From assembly GCA_040005635.1 (NCBI GenBank), contig JBDTYM010000002.1:1-64000 (forward strand): a DNA stretch of 64,000 nt, in the 5' to 3' direction. Made by a program: the position numbers and the translations under genes. Origin of the DNA: Dokdonella_A sp040005635. Its GTDB lineage: Bacteria > Pseudomonadota > Gammaproteobacteria > Xanthomonadales > Rhodanobacteraceae. Below, one piece after another: positions 1 to 9,281 of this stretch (its first letter is position 1; each line of letters starts with the position of its first letter). The notes beneath the pieces were generated by a model. The model searched no databases. It was not told where the DNA came from and worked only from the letters and a program-made list of their open reading frames with translations.

Positions 1-180
1 CCGCTCGCCGCTGCGGTCGCCGACCTGCTGTCGGCGCCCGAGCGCATGGCGCAATGGTCGTTCGCGGCGAGGGAGCGCGCGCGCAGCGCTTTCGGCAGCG
101 CGCGTTACGCACGCGAGTACTTCGAACTGTACCGATCGCTGCTGCACCACGATGCAAGGACGACGCAGGCGCCGCAATGA
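1..180 (+). CDS. C-terminal end of a glycosyltransferase (5' partial)
   Basis: The reading frame is open from the first base and stops with TGA at 178-180, giving 59 residues. It has the amphipathic, Arg/Ala-rich tail with an F-x-S-x-R-Y-A-R-E-Y-x-x-L-Y pattern that is usual at the end of GT4 (GT-B fold) glycosyltransferases, where the last helix packs back on the N-terminal domain. The donor-site motifs lie outside the window. It converges on the minus-strand glycosyltransferase with only 7 bases between the stop codons. The assignment rests on tail similarity and context, so the family is likely but not certain. Confidence 0.6.
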   Translation, partial: PLAAAVADLLSAPERMAQWSFAARERARSAFGSARYAREYFELYRSLLHHDARTTQAPQ

Positions 181-187
181 GGACGGC

Positions 188-1303
188 TCAGGTGCGGCCG
201 AACGCGTCCAGGTATTCGTGCGCGTAGGCTTGTGCCATGGTATCGATGCCCCAGCGAACGCGTTCGCGTCGAATCGATTCCCGCATCGCGTGATAGCGCG
301 CAACATCGTTCATCAGGTCCGTCGCGGCGCGCACGATATTATCTGCACTGGGCGGCTCCATGACGATGCCGGTTTCACCCTCGATCTGGCTTTCCGGCAG
401 GCCGCCACTGCGCGAATAGATCACCGGTAACGCGAACGCCTTGGCTTCCAGCGCGACCAGCGGCAGGCCCTCGGCGACCAGCAGCGGGTCGGTGGGAATG
501 ATCAGAAAATCGGCCTGCGCATAATACATTTCCACCTCGGCGCGATAACCGAGCATGTCGATCCGCCCTTCGAGTCGATGCTCGCCGATCCAGCGGCGCA
601 TAGCCGTTTCTTCCGGTCCGTCGCCGAGGATCAGCAGGTGAAAGTGCGGATGCCGCTGCGCGAGGATTGCCGCAGCCTGCAACAGGGCCCATACGCCTTT
701 TTCGCGCGTCAATCGTCCGACGAACAAGGCTGTGGCCGGATCGGCGCGCACGGGAAACATCTGCATATCGCTTTCGCTGAGCCGCCCGTTGCGCAGGAGT
801 CCGACCCGTTCCGGAATGAACATCGCGCGCAATGCCTGCTGAGATGCCGACGAGCAACCGAACAAACGATCGGGATAGACGCAGCGGGCGCGCTGCAGCA
901 GACGCCGGCTGAATGCGTTCATGCGGCTGCCTGGACGCGGCGTCCTGTGCATCGTCGCCCACCACGACCTCGCGGCCGAACCGCGGCAGAGGCGCCATAC
1001 GGCGCACTGGCCAAACGCGTACGAGTGCGTGTGCACGATGACGCGCGCATAACGCGCCACGATCGGCCCGAGCGTCGCGCGGACCCAGGCCGGATCGACC
1101 ATCTCGGTTTCATCGTGCGCGATCAGGCGCGCGTGCGGCGCAATCGTCGTGTTCTCCAGATAGCTCTTGTAGCCGACGATGTGATCGACGCCGGCTTCCT
1201 GCAGACGCTCGGTAATGCGCTGCGGAAATTCCTCGTACCAGCGAAACAGGCCTGCCGGCGTATTGAGCAGGGAAAGGACGGCACATCGGCTCGGCATCGT
1301 CAT
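188..1303 (-). CDS. GT4-family glycosyltransferase
   Basis: A 371-residue protein of the normal length for GT-B retaining glycosyltransferases. It transfers a sugar from a nucleotide donor to a growing cytoplasmic lipid-linked glycan. Visible signatures are the start of the C-terminal domain (ALFVGRLTREKG), the LILGDGPEE strand-loop, LGYRAEVEMYYAQADF and the donor-binding E-x7-E region around LLVAEGLPLVALEAKA. I placed the start at ATG 1303 because it overlaps the upstream stop as ATGA, although the frame stays open further upstream. It is the second gene of a two-gene minus-strand unit. Sugar and linkage specificity cannot be read from the sequence. Confidence 0.85.
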   Translation of the reverse strand: MTMPSRCAVLSLLNTPAGLFRWYEEFPQRITERLQEAGVDHIVGYKSYLENTTIAPHARLIAHDETEMVDPAWVRATLGPIVARYARVIVHTHSYAFGQCAVWRLCRGSAARSWWATMHRTPRPGSRMNAFSRRLLQRARCVYPDRLFGCSSASQQALRAMFIPERVGLLRNGRLSESDMQMFPVRADPATALFVGRLTREKGVWALLQAAAILAQRHPHFHLLILGDGPEETAMRRWIGEHRLEGRIDMLGYRAEVEMYYAQADFLIIPTDPLLVAEGLPLVALEAKAFALPVIYSRSGGLPESQIEGETGIVMEPPSADNIVRAATDLMNDVARYHAMRESIRRERVRWGIDTMAQAYAHEYLDAFGRT

Positions 1304-2997
1304 GGTTGTCGGTCGCGGCCGCATCGGACGGCGTTCTTGCGTGCATGGAACTTGCCGTCCACCACCTCGATGCGACCACTCGCGTTGTAGGTATGGCAGC
1401 CGTGCAGGCCGGGATACCAGGCCGCGTCGAGCCGACCCAGCGCGCGCTCGCGGTAGCGCTGCGGCGAAAGTTCGATGACTTCGTTGAAGACCACGGCGCG
1501 GCCATAGTTGACTGCGCAATCCTGTGCCGGGCGGATGAGTCGGCCGTCACGCAGAAAGAGCGCTCCTGCAGGACGCGCACGTCCCACGTCGGAAACGACC
1601 GGATTGCACGGGTGCGGCAACCACGGGCCGAGCAGGCTGTTCGAATGGAACAGGAACAGTTCATCGTGGATGACACCGCCGCTTTCCGCGATCGCGGTGA
1701 ACAGGTACCAGTGCCCCTGGTGCTGCCACAACGTCGCATCGACGGCGTTGTGGCCTTCGAGCAGATCGGCGACAGGCTCCCAGCGCCACGGAAATTCGCT
1801 GGCCCGGTACAGGCTCACACGGCGCGCCGCGCCGCTTTCAGGAACCATGTACATCGTGCGATCGACCTCGAAGACATGCGGATACGACAGATGCGAACCG
1901 GTCTGCAATACGAGCCGCGCCGCTCCCACCGGCCCTTGCTCGGTCAGTTCGACGCACGCAATGCTGCCCAATTCGGTGGCGTAGTCAAAATCCTCATAGA
2001 AGAGGAAGTCGCGATCGTCGCGGCTGATCACACAGGGATCGGCATGGAAGTGACCGCGTGGAGGCAGCAATGCATGGACCGACTCCATCACTGGCGCGTC
2101 AGGTTGCAGCGGCGTCGCGGCGTAGCGGTAGCCGAGTATCCAATGCTCGTCGTACCCGCGCCGGCGTACGCCGGATTGAAAACGCCGAAGCGCGGTGCGA
2201 GCGAAGAAAGCCAGCATCTCGGTGTTGCCCGGAAGCGCCTCGCTGGGTTCGATGCGCACGCCGTCCGCCGGGTCATCCGGCACCGACTCGGTCGACCGCG
2301 CTGCACGACGCAGCTGGCGTGACAGGAAACTCGCGCTCTTCCACAGGGTGTGGTTTCGACTCAGCTCGAGTGAAAGGAAATTCGTCGCCGCGACCGATCG
2401 CAACAGAATCTTCGCGCGGTCGGCGGCGGCATCGGCGGCATACAGGCCGGTGACTGAACGCGGATCACGCGTGAGGATTTCCCGAAAGAAATCCGCGTCG
2501 CCGCGACGATGCGGGATGTCTCCGCACAGGTGCGACCACAGACCACAACGCGCGGCGCCCAGCATGTCGCCGCCGATCGTGCGCGCGCCGAAATCCACAA
2601 TCGCGTCCAGTTCCAGCGCGCGCACCGCGCCGACGTCAGCCGCACCGTATTCGCTGCCGGCAGCGGTGTCGTGCGGAAGTATGTTGAGGATTGCGATCGA
2701 TTGCAGCAGCGTCGAAACGTCGCGCAGGGCGAGAGCGGATTGCGGCCGTCGATAGCGCGCCACGTCGCGCGCGACGTATTGCTCGAACAAGGTGGGACGA
2801 TGGCTGCGCGCTGCGATGGCAGCCGAAGCACTCGCGTCGGAAGCATTGAGGAGCACCGAAACGATCGGTGCATCGCCGGCCTCGAGAGCCAAGCCGATCG
2901 ACCGTTCTACCCATGCCGGCACGTGCAACGAGTCGAGCAGCAAGCCCACGCGCAGCGGGCGTTGCACGACGACCGCGGGGTATAGCGCTGATGCCAT
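1300..2997 (-). CDS. Formyltransferase-like / GINT1-like propeller fusion protein
   Basis: A 565-residue two-part protein. The N-terminal half resembles the formyltransferase fold: a first strand RVGLLLDS, then DAIVDFGARTIGG and a G-L-W-S-H-L-C-G-D segment matching the family's G-x-W-S-x-H-x-G-D loop. The C-terminal half has five-bladed-propeller features (HFHADPCV, FLFYEDFDY, YPHVFEVD, MYMVPES, NAVDATLWQHQGHWYLF, GPWLPHPCNPV) typical of the GH43-like or glucosamine inositolphosphorylceramide transferase N-terminal type module. Such fusions occur in polysaccharide loci, but their reaction is not settled. It may formylate or hydrolyse a sugar, or act as a glycosyltransferase. The start ATG 2997 is chosen over upstream in-frame codons because similarity begins there. 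Confidence 0.7.
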   Translation of the reverse strand: MASALYPAVVVQRPLRVGLLLDSLHVPAWVERSIGLALEAGDAPIVSVLLNASDASASAAIAARSHRPTLFEQYVARDVARYRRPQSALALRDVSTLLQSIAILNILPHDTAAGSEYGAADVGAVRALELDAIVDFGARTIGGDMLGAARCGLWSHLCGDIPHRRGDADFFREILTRDPRSVTGLYAADAAADRAKILLRSVAATNFLSLELSRNHTLWKSASFLSRQLRRAARSTESVPDDPADGVRIEPSEALPGNTEMLAFFARTALRRFQSGVRRRGYDEHWILGYRYAATPLQPDAPVMESVHALLPPRGHFHADPCVISRDDRDFLFYEDFDYATELGSIACVELTEQGPVGAARLVLQTGSHLSYPHVFEVDRTMYMVPESGAARRVSLYRASEFPWRWEPVADLLEGHNAVDATLWQHQGHWYLFTAIAESGGVIHDELFLFHSNSLLGPWLPHPCNPVVSDVGRARPAGALFLRDGRLIRPAQDCAVNYGRAVVFNEVIELSPQRYRERALGRLDAAWYPGLHGCHTYNASGRIEVVDGKFHARKNAVRCGRDRQP

Positions 2998-3191
2998 CCC
3001 TGATTCCCGTGAATCGATTCGTTCACCGCTATCGCGGCGTCGTCGAAGCCACGAGGGCTCGAGCGGCCAGCGCCTGCTCCGGCCCTCTCTTCGATCGAGT
3101 ATAGGTAGGCCATCGGGGTCGAACAACTGCTTCGCCCCGATCGCCCGCCATCGAGTGATTGCGTCCGGCTTATCAACACACACCGCGCAAC

Positions 3192-3224
3192 GAACTGCGC
3201 CGGCGTTGTGCGCCGGCGCAGTTC
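3192..3224 (-). terminator. Perfect 14-bp hairpin downstream of the heparinase-like gene
   Basis: Arms 3192-3205 and 3211-3224 are perfectly complementary (14 bp, almost all G/C) around a 5-base loop. The hairpin starts 28 bases beyond the stop of the minus-strand gene ending at 3252. No real T-run follows on the minus strand, so this is a strong hairpin without the second half of a classical intrinsic terminator. It may work as an mRNA 3'-end stabiliser or pause site. Confidence 0.5.
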
Positions 3225-3251
3225 ATGCTGCTCATGAAGCAGGGAGGCGTA

Positions 3252-5615
3252 TCAGTCGAAGCCATCCCGGAATACTTCGCCGGGCGGCAACGCAGTACCC
3301 GCTGCGTTCACGCTGAAGGTCAGCGTGCCCTGCGCAGACGCGGTGTAGGTGTTGCCGGGCGTCACGCTCACGGACTGCACGCTGCCCTGGGTGCTCACGC
3401 TCACATTGAATTGTGCGTTGGGCGCCAACTCTGTGACGGTATGGTGCGTGTAGGCAGCGGGAACTTGATAGGTGAAGCTGCCGTTGATTGGCGTACCAGC
3501 GTCGCCAGCGCTCGACAGGACCACGTCATTGGTACTGCCAGCCAGCACGACACCGATGACACCACCCGCCGTCACGTTGACGGGCGTCGCCTTGGCGACT
3601 GCCTGCGCGGACGACGACAGATCGAATGCGGTCAACCAGTGTTGACTGACTGCGCTATCGGCTGGACGCACCTGCACCTGCCAGACCTTAGACGGATTGA
3701 CCGATGCGTAGGCGGGCGCCGCGGTGGCCACCGCGTTGGCGGGTGCCACCACCGTCATCGATCCTGCAAAGGTGCTGCCGTCGGTGATGTCCAGCCGCGT
3801 TTCGCCCGAAGGCGCCGCGACGCTGGCCGGATTCGCTGGGAAATGGAATGCGAGGTACTGATCATAGGACGCGTCACCCATGGTCGTGCGGTCGTACACG
3901 ACGATGCGGTTGGGTCGCAGGTAAATGACCTGGCGCGACCATCCCTGCACGGCATTCCCGGCATCGAACGATCGATACATGTCCGCCAGGTTGTCGGCGC
4001 GCAATGCCATATACGAGCCGCCATCTTCGAACGTCGCGACCTGCGTGGCGACGCCATCGTCCTCCTGCGTGAAGGCGCCCTGCCCGAATTGCTCGTCGAC
4101 ACCCGAGCCGTTCATGTGGCGCACGTAGAACACGTTGTAGGCGTGGCGGTTGCCGGACAGCAGATTGCTCGCCTGGAAGTCGCCATAGTTGTCGTTGTAG
4201 ACCGCATTGTCGCCGTCCGAACCATTCGGATCGTGGACGATCTGACCGGTCGCGTTGACCAGCAGGGGCTGGTTGCCACGCACGAGAGCGAGACTGCCCT
4301 GGTCGAAATACTCCTCGCCCTGATTCGGATTGTTGACGTAGGGCCCGGCGCGGAACGACAGCCACGAGGCATTCGTGGTCCAGTCCGATCGTGCCGCGAC
4401 CGCATTCATGCCGGTCGCGAAATACGACAGCGGCAATGAGCTGATCGGTGCGGTCGGACCATCCGGATTGACGAACAGGAACCGCTGCCAGGGATCGCCG
4501 TCGCCGAAGTTGTCGGTCGCCGCGGCAACCTCGCTGAGATACTGGCGCAGCACGGGTTCCGCCGAACTGCCGAGGTACTCCTGCATGCCGAGGAGATGCT
4601 CGAACAGGAAATTGCTCGGCGTGCCCGGAGGCGAGTCGGGCGTGTTGTTGGACTGATTGTTGTCGCGATCGTCGAAGTAGTTCAGCGACGGCCAGGTGAA
4701 ATGCATCGCGTAGTACGCGCTGTCGACCGGATAGGAATACGGCGTCGAGCCGCCGATCAGGTCCATGCCGGTCGCCGTCTTCACTTCACGCAACGGTATG
4801 GTCATGTCGAACACGCCCAGCGGCGCATAGTTGCCATAGCCTTCCGGCCAACCGCCACCGGCCAGGTGAAGTTGATAGTAGGGGCGCACGCGCGTGGCGA
4901 ACTGATTGTTCAACCAGTCGTCCCACTGCGCCGGAGCCTGCGGATTGTCACCGTAGGTAGCGAGTGCGACCGCCGCCTTCGCGTGAAAATAACCGGCGAA
5001 ATAATTGCTCTGCGGATGGACGTACTCGAAGTCCGCGCAGCCATTGGGCGCCTCGAACGCGGTGATCCAGGCGTTCGCTGCGGTGTACACCTTCTGGCGC
5101 AAGTCGGCGCTCAGCTTGTCGTATGCCCAATCGTAACCGACGCCGTAGACGACACCGAACGTGCGTATCGCGTAGCCGTCATCGGTACAGGGACTCTCGC
5201 TGTGCGGACCCGGATAAGGCATCGATGCCTTGTCCAGGATTTCTGCGACCTTGTTGCCATAGGCGGCGGCCGCATTCGCATCGATGCCAAGTTCGACCTG
5301 ATAGCACAGTCCCTCGGCATACATGGCGCTCATGTAGCCGTGACCCTGATAGCCCTGGCCGATATTCGGCGGATCCGGATAGGTCGATTCATCCGGGTAG
5401 TTGACGACACCGCCGATGTAGGAATCGCAATACGATTTCAAGCGCTGCCAGTCGGCCGAATTCGCATTCGCGCGCTGCCGAAGCGCGGTGAGCGTCGGCG
5501 TATCGAGTATCAATCGTGGATGCGGCGTGCTCACCTGGGCGGTTGCGGGACGAGCCAGGGCGAGGCAGGCGAATAACCCGAACAGGGCGAGAAGCGCGAA
5601 GGGTGCGCGGCGCAT
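3252..5615 (-). CDS. Exported heparinase II/III-like or alginate-lyase-like protein with C-terminal VFRDGFD tag
   Basis: 787 residues. A signal peptide is clear: Met-Arg-Arg, a long Leu/Ala core and Ala-x-Ala (PATAQ) near residue 27. The mature N-terminus (HPRLILDTPTLTALRQRA) is the usual opening of polysaccharide lyases with an alpha-alpha toroid. The Tyr/Trp-rich middle (GGGWPEGYGNYAPLG) and the beta-rich second half (WLSFRAGPY, DQGSLALVRGNQPLLVNATG, YNVFYVRHMNG) fit a heparinase II/III-like domain. It probably cleaves uronic-acid polysaccharide outside the cytoplasm, perhaps the glycan made here. The last residues read VFRDGFD. ATG 5615 is preferred for its signal peptide; an in-frame ATG at 5648 would add 11 residues. 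The exact lyase family is uncertain. Confidence 0.75.
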   Translation of the reverse strand: MRRAPFALLALFGLFACLALARPATAQVSTPHPRLILDTPTLTALRQRANANSADWQRLKSYCDSYIGGVVNYPDESTYPDPPNIGQGYQGHGYMSAMYAEGLCYQVELGIDANAAAAYGNKVAEILDKASMPYPGPHSESPCTDDGYAIRTFGVVYGVGYDWAYDKLSADLRQKVYTAANAWITAFEAPNGCADFEYVHPQSNYFAGYFHAKAAVALATYGDNPQAPAQWDDWLNNQFATRVRPYYQLHLAGGGWPEGYGNYAPLGVFDMTIPLREVKTATGMDLIGGSTPYSYPVDSAYYAMHFTWPSLNYFDDRDNNQSNNTPDSPPGTPSNFLFEHLLGMQEYLGSSAEPVLRQYLSEVAAATDNFGDGDPWQRFLFVNPDGPTAPISSLPLSYFATGMNAVAARSDWTTNASWLSFRAGPYVNNPNQGEEYFDQGSLALVRGNQPLLVNATGQIVHDPNGSDGDNAVYNDNYGDFQASNLLSGNRHAYNVFYVRHMNGSGVDEQFGQGAFTQEDDGVATQVATFEDGGSYMALRADNLADMYRSFDAGNAVQGWSRQVIYLRPNRIVVYDRTTMGDASYDQYLAFHFPANPASVAAPSGETRLDITDGSTFAGSMTVVAPANAVATAAPAYASVNPSKVWQVQVRPADSAVSQHWLTAFDLSSSAQAVAKATPVNVTAGGVIGVVLAGSTNDVVLSSAGDAGTPINGSFTYQVPAAYTHHTVTELAPNAQFNVSVSTQGSVQSVSVTPGNTYTASAQGTLTFSVNAAGTALPPGEVFRDGFD

Positions 5616-6467
5616 GGAAATCTTCAAGAAACGTATATTTTTATGCATTTTTAAATATCAACCAGATCAGTCAGGGGTGTAGCCGGTCAGCGGGGAACTC
5701 CAATTTTCTCGCCGCCCGGTCGACTGTGTTCCGTCGACAAACGCGCGATCGGCAGTGATCGTCGGCCACACCGGCCGACGGTTGTCCCATTCCCTAGGAG
5801 AGTGCGAGTGCATGGCTCGCGAATTCCGCCGGCTCAAAGCTCCGACGGCTCAAAGCAAGCCAGGGCCCGATGTGCCGGCCCACCAATCACACTCAGATCA
5901 AGAACACCATGTGAGCCCACAGGCGGGTGTGCTCGCCTGGCGAGAGGGCACTTTTCCATCGGCTCCGAAACGTCGACCGGAACGAAATCAGGCGAGCAAT
6001 GCAACGGATTTCGAATCCGGACTATCCATCCAACTCAGTACATCACGAGAATCGGTCCATCATGAAAATCTGCTCATCACGAAAGGGCGATACGCAGACG
6101 AACTATCACAAATATCAGTGTATACATTGCCAAAATGCTGGGAGTTAAGGAGTCGTTCGATAAGAAAGAACGAATTCGATTCGGCATGCTCGATTTCTGA
6201 TTGACATCGCCGCATCGGCTCGTGTACCGACGCCCGACTCGCATTGAATAGGTGAATCCGGTCGAGTTTCGAGAACGCCGTCACAAGCAATTATTCAAGA
6301 TGCGCAGACTGCTGATGAGTTATCAGTATTCGCAGCTGGGCATGTTCGACCACGTGATGGCTATCACAGCAGGTATGGCTGCGGTCCGTACACTGCGGCC
6401 CCTTATCGAGGGTCTTTCACCCGTTGGGCCATCGGACTTCCACAGATTCACAAGACATAAAATCCCG
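5616..6467. other. Gene-free, relatively AT-rich spacer
   Basis: About 850 bases between the divergent exported-lyase gene (minus) and the FG-GAP gene (plus). The stretch around 6000-6320 is clearly richer in A/T than its surroundings. Short open frames are present, but none has the codon character or protein pattern of a real gene. The frame of the downstream gene stays open back to a GTG at 6252, yet the signal peptide begins at 6468. Both promoters should lie here. The one structural element I see is the palindrome at 5760-5780. Confidence 0.5.
5760..5780. repeat. Perfect 8-bp inverted repeat (hairpin or operator candidate)
   Basis: CGTCGGCC at 5760-5767 and GGCCGACG at 5773-5780 flank the loop ACACC. 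It lies about 145 bases upstream of the lyase start on the minus strand, with no adjacent T-run. A protein-binding operator or an mRNA leader hairpin is as plausible as a terminator. Confidence 0.35.
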
Positions 6468-8123
6468 ATGACCTTGAATTTTCTTTGCGGGACGGAGCGG
6501 AATCCGAATCTTCTTGGAACCGCCTCACGAGCAGGTGCGCTCGCCGTCCTCTTCGCCTGCGCCGGCCTATCCCACGCAGACAGTGGTCCCGCCGATATCG
6601 TGTTCGCCAGCGGATTCGAGGCCGACGAGACGATCCAGCCGCCCGGCAACGGCGACTGGCAGTTCTCCAATGAGACCACGCAGCGGGTCGATCAGATCGT
6701 GGATACCGACTCGCGCTTCGACGCGGTCTGGGCCGATTTCAACAACGACGGCTGCTACGACGTCTTCGTGTTCGATCATGGCGGCGACAGCAATGACGAC
6801 ACCTCGCCCGGCCGCACTAGCCGCCTGTGGGTGAATCGCTGCGACGGCAGCAACACCTTCGTCTATACGCCGAACGCCGAAGTCCAGCACTACATTCCGA
6901 GCCCCACCACCCCGCGCGGTTCCGGCTGGGTCACCCTGCTCGACTTCAACGGCGATGGGCTGCAGGATTTCTGGCTGCGCGATGCGAGCACGCTCGCCGG
7001 CGTCTACGTCAATGCGACCGCGAGTGGCGCGCACACCCCTTATTTCGCCGACAAGCAGGCAGCTTGTGATGACTACTGCGAGTTTGGCGACATCAGCGGC
7101 GCCAACGCACTGCAGATCATCCGCTCGGACCGTCAGATCCTGGACATGCTCGATCGTCACGAGATCTATCCCGCCGCCGGCAACGAAGCGCGCAGCCTCG
7201 TTGCCGACGTGGATGGCGACGGCTGGCAGGACATCGTGCAGCCGGCCAATCACGGCTACTGGCACAACGACCAGGGCACGCTCGTATGGCGCAGCGTTCC
7301 GGCCCTCAAAGGCAACATGGGCCTGTTTTCGCTGGCGGATTTCGACAACAACGGCAGCATGGATCTGGTGACGTTCGACGGCGACGATAACGCGGGCAGC
7401 GGCCACGCCTATCTGTTCCGCAATGACGGCTCCGGCAATTTCACCGACGTCACGGCCGGCTCCGGACTCGACACCGTGCCTTATGTCGGCTGGTGGACGG
7501 GTTACGGCAATATCGTCGCGGCCGACTTCGACAACGATGGCTTTGCCGACCTGATGATGGCCGGGCCGACCGGATCGCCCTCCTCGGTGATCCTGTTGCG
7601 CAATCTCGGCAATCTGCATTTCGCCATCGTCGACGGCGTCAATTTCGGCACGGCTTACAACGCTGCCGGCGCCGGCAAGCCGCGCGCCGCGGTTGCCGAC
7701 TTCGACAACGACGGCCGCCTCGACATCGTCAAGACGCAGACCGATACCAATCTCGGCATCTGGCGCAATACAACCAATACGAGCGGCTCACACTGGATGA
7801 AGGTGCGCGTGCGCGGTCCCGGCCTCAACAGCGATGGTATCGGCGCCGACCTCAAGTGGTATCGACCCGGCAGCGGACAGTTGGCCGCCCACATGAGTGT
7901 GCAGACCAGCAACCAGCACCCGCAGACCTGGATACACACGGGCCTCGCCGACAACACCACGATCGACCTCGTCGTGCGCTTCCCGAACAATGGCCCGACC
8001 TATCACTTCGACAGTATCGCCGCCGATCAGGAAGTCATCGTCTATTCCAATGGCTGCCTCACCCAGCATTGGTCGCCCGGCAACGGATGGCCGCTGAACG
8101 CCCCAAGTGGATGCGGCAATTGA
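6468..8123 (+). CDS. Exported FG-GAP/VCBS repeat protein with ASPIC/UnbV-type C-terminus
   Basis: 551 residues. ATG 6468 starts a signal peptide with a hydrophobic core (AGALAVLFACAGLSHA), followed directly by IVFASGFEADE at residues 44-54, the same short signature seen at the C-termini of two other exported proteins here. Then come at least six calcium-binding D-x-D/N-x-D-G loops (DFNNDGCYD, DFNGDGLQD, DVDGDGWQD, DFDNNGSMD, DFDNDGFAD, DFDNDGRLD), which mark beta-propeller blades. The end (SGSHWMKVRVRGPGLNSDGIG to QEVIVY) matches the ASPIC/UnbV module. Likely a secreted or surface calcium-binding adhesin-like or glycan-binding protein; no catalytic site is evident. The frame extends upstream to GTG 6252 but without a credible signal sequence. 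Confidence 0.82.
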   Translation: MTLNFLCGTERNPNLLGTASRAGALAVLFACAGLSHADSGPADIVFASGFEADETIQPPGNGDWQFSNETTQRVDQIVDTDSRFDAVWADFNNDGCYDVFVFDHGGDSNDDTSPGRTSRLWVNRCDGSNTFVYTPNAEVQHYIPSPTTPRGSGWVTLLDFNGDGLQDFWLRDASTLAGVYVNATASGAHTPYFADKQAACDDYCEFGDISGANALQIIRSDRQILDMLDRHEIYPAAGNEARSLVADVDGDGWQDIVQPANHGYWHNDQGTLVWRSVPALKGNMGLFSLADFDNNGSMDLVTFDGDDNAGSGHAYLFRNDGSGNFTDVTAGSGLDTVPYVGWWTGYGNIVAADFDNDGFADLMMAGPTGSPSSVILLRNLGNLHFAIVDGVNFGTAYNAAGAGKPRAAVADFDNDGRLDIVKTQTDTNLGIWRNTTNTSGSHWMKVRVRGPGLNSDGIGADLKWYRPGSGQLAAHMSVQTSNQHPQTWIHTGLADNTTIDLVVRFPNNGPTYHFDSIAADQEVIVYSNGCLTQHWSPGNGWPLNAPSGCGN

Positions 8124-8203
8124 TCAGCGGAAGCGGGTGTTCCTGTCGTTGAACCCTGCATGCGCTCGGATCACCGCGCGCGCGCGACCCAGAGGATATG
8201 GGC

Positions 8204-9205
8204 CTAGGCGGTCTCGTGACTCAGCTGCGCCGGTATCGCCCCTTCCGGAAACCGGCGCGAAGCGGCTTCCGGGTCGCGCAACGGGTCCCAATCGCGGCGG
8301 AACAGGCGTTTCGCGACGCTCGTGACGCGGTTCGCCATACCGATCGACAGGCCCATCCAGCGCGCCCACAGGAATACCTTGCGCCGGAACGCCCAGTTGC
8401 TCATCGCCTGTTCGGAATAGAACCGATAGCCCCAGCGCCGTTCGAACAGGCGAGAGGACTGCTCGATCAGCGACTGGCTCCAGCGATAAAAGAAGAAGCG
8501 CATGTCGGTGAATTGCATGCGCGTGGCGAGATTGTCGAAGGTGATGACGCAAGCCGGTTCGACCATCATCGTTTCACCGCGAGCCAGCACCTGCAGGGCG
8601 ATGTCGAGGTGTTCGCGCACCACCATCGACGGCAGTTCGATCGCCTTGAACGTGGCCGTCGAGAACAGCACGCAATGCAGTTCGAATGAGCGTGTGTGCG
8701 CGGGCGAGCGAGGAATCTTGTCGACATCCGCCCGCCGGAAATGCTTCTGCTCGATCAGGTAGGAACGACCCTCGACGTCCACCACGCGCAGTTCGCCGGT
8801 ATACAGATGATTGCGCAGCGCGCCGCCCTGATCGAGGCCTTCGCGCTCGAGGATCAGCGGCGATACGACCGCCGCACCCGCAGCCGAGGCGCGCAGCAGC
8901 GGTTCCAGCCAGCCCGGCGTGACGCGTGAGTCGTTGTCGAGCAAGACAACCGTCGGCGTCGCCACATCCGCCTGCACCGTGCGCAGCGCATCCATCGGAA
9001 TGATGCGGCCAAGCTCGACGATGCGACAGTCGGCGCGGCCGGCGAGCAGCGCACGAACCGGGTCGATCAGCTCGGCTGGATAGCCAAGATCGAGTATCCA
9101 CAATGCAAACGGCTCGGGCGTGCACTTGAATAGTTGCTCGATCGATTCCGCCAGACCCGAATAGCGATCGCGCGGACTCACAATGATCGTCGTGACGGGA
9201 TTCAC
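8204..9205 (-). CDS. GT2-family glycosyltransferase
   Basis: 333 residues. The N-terminus (TTIIVSPRDRYSG) and the D-x-D-like segment (VVLLDNDSRVTPGWLEPLLRA) mark a GT-A fold, inverting GT2 enzyme. DNDSR provides the metal/nucleotide-binding aspartates. The C-terminal third (FFFYRWSQSLIEQSSRLFERRWG) is basic and amphipathic and probably touches the membrane. The GTG start at 9205 is fixed by a good ribosome-binding site, GGAGAA, at 9211-9216; the open frame upstream is not coding-like. It is the last gene of the eleven-gene minus-strand glycan operon. Acceptor and sugar are unknown. Confidence 0.82.
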   Translation of the reverse strand: MNPVTTIIVSPRDRYSGLAESIEQLFKCTPEPFALWILDLGYPAELIDPVRALLAGRADCRIVELGRIIPMDALRTVQADVATPTVVLLDNDSRVTPGWLEPLLRASAAGAAVVSPLILEREGLDQGGALRNHLYTGELRVVDVEGRSYLIEQKHFRRADVDKIPRSPAHTRSFELHCVLFSTATFKAIELPSMVVREHLDIALQVLARGETMMVEPACVITFDNLATRMQFTDMRFFFYRWSQSLIEQSSRLFERRWGYRFYSEQAMSNWAFRRKVFLWARWMGLSIGMANRVTSVAKRLFRRDWDPLRDPEAASRRFPEGAIPAQLSHETA

Positions 9206-9210
9206 GGGCG

Positions 9211-9216
9211 TTCTCC
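9211..9216 (-). promoter_or_regulatory. Ribosome-binding site deciding the GTG start at 9205
   Basis: On the minus strand this reads GGAGAA, five bases before GTG 9205. It supports the short form of the GT2 protein over forms starting further upstream in the same frame. Confidence 0.6.
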
Positions 9217-9281
9217 AAGTGGGCTTTTCGCGCGCGCGGCGGCAACGCGATTTTCGCCTGGGACGATTGCGTCGAGGCACT

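Noticed and set aside
3159..5576. Two long plus-strand open frames opposite the lyase gene
   Set aside because: The lyase frame has a signal peptide and family-like segments; the opposite frames are compositionally skewed.
5755..6204. Plus-strand open frame of 149 residues in the gene-free spacer
   Set aside because: No ribosome-binding site, no recognised domain, and composition unlike the neighbouring genes. It might be a decayed gene, but nothing supports that.
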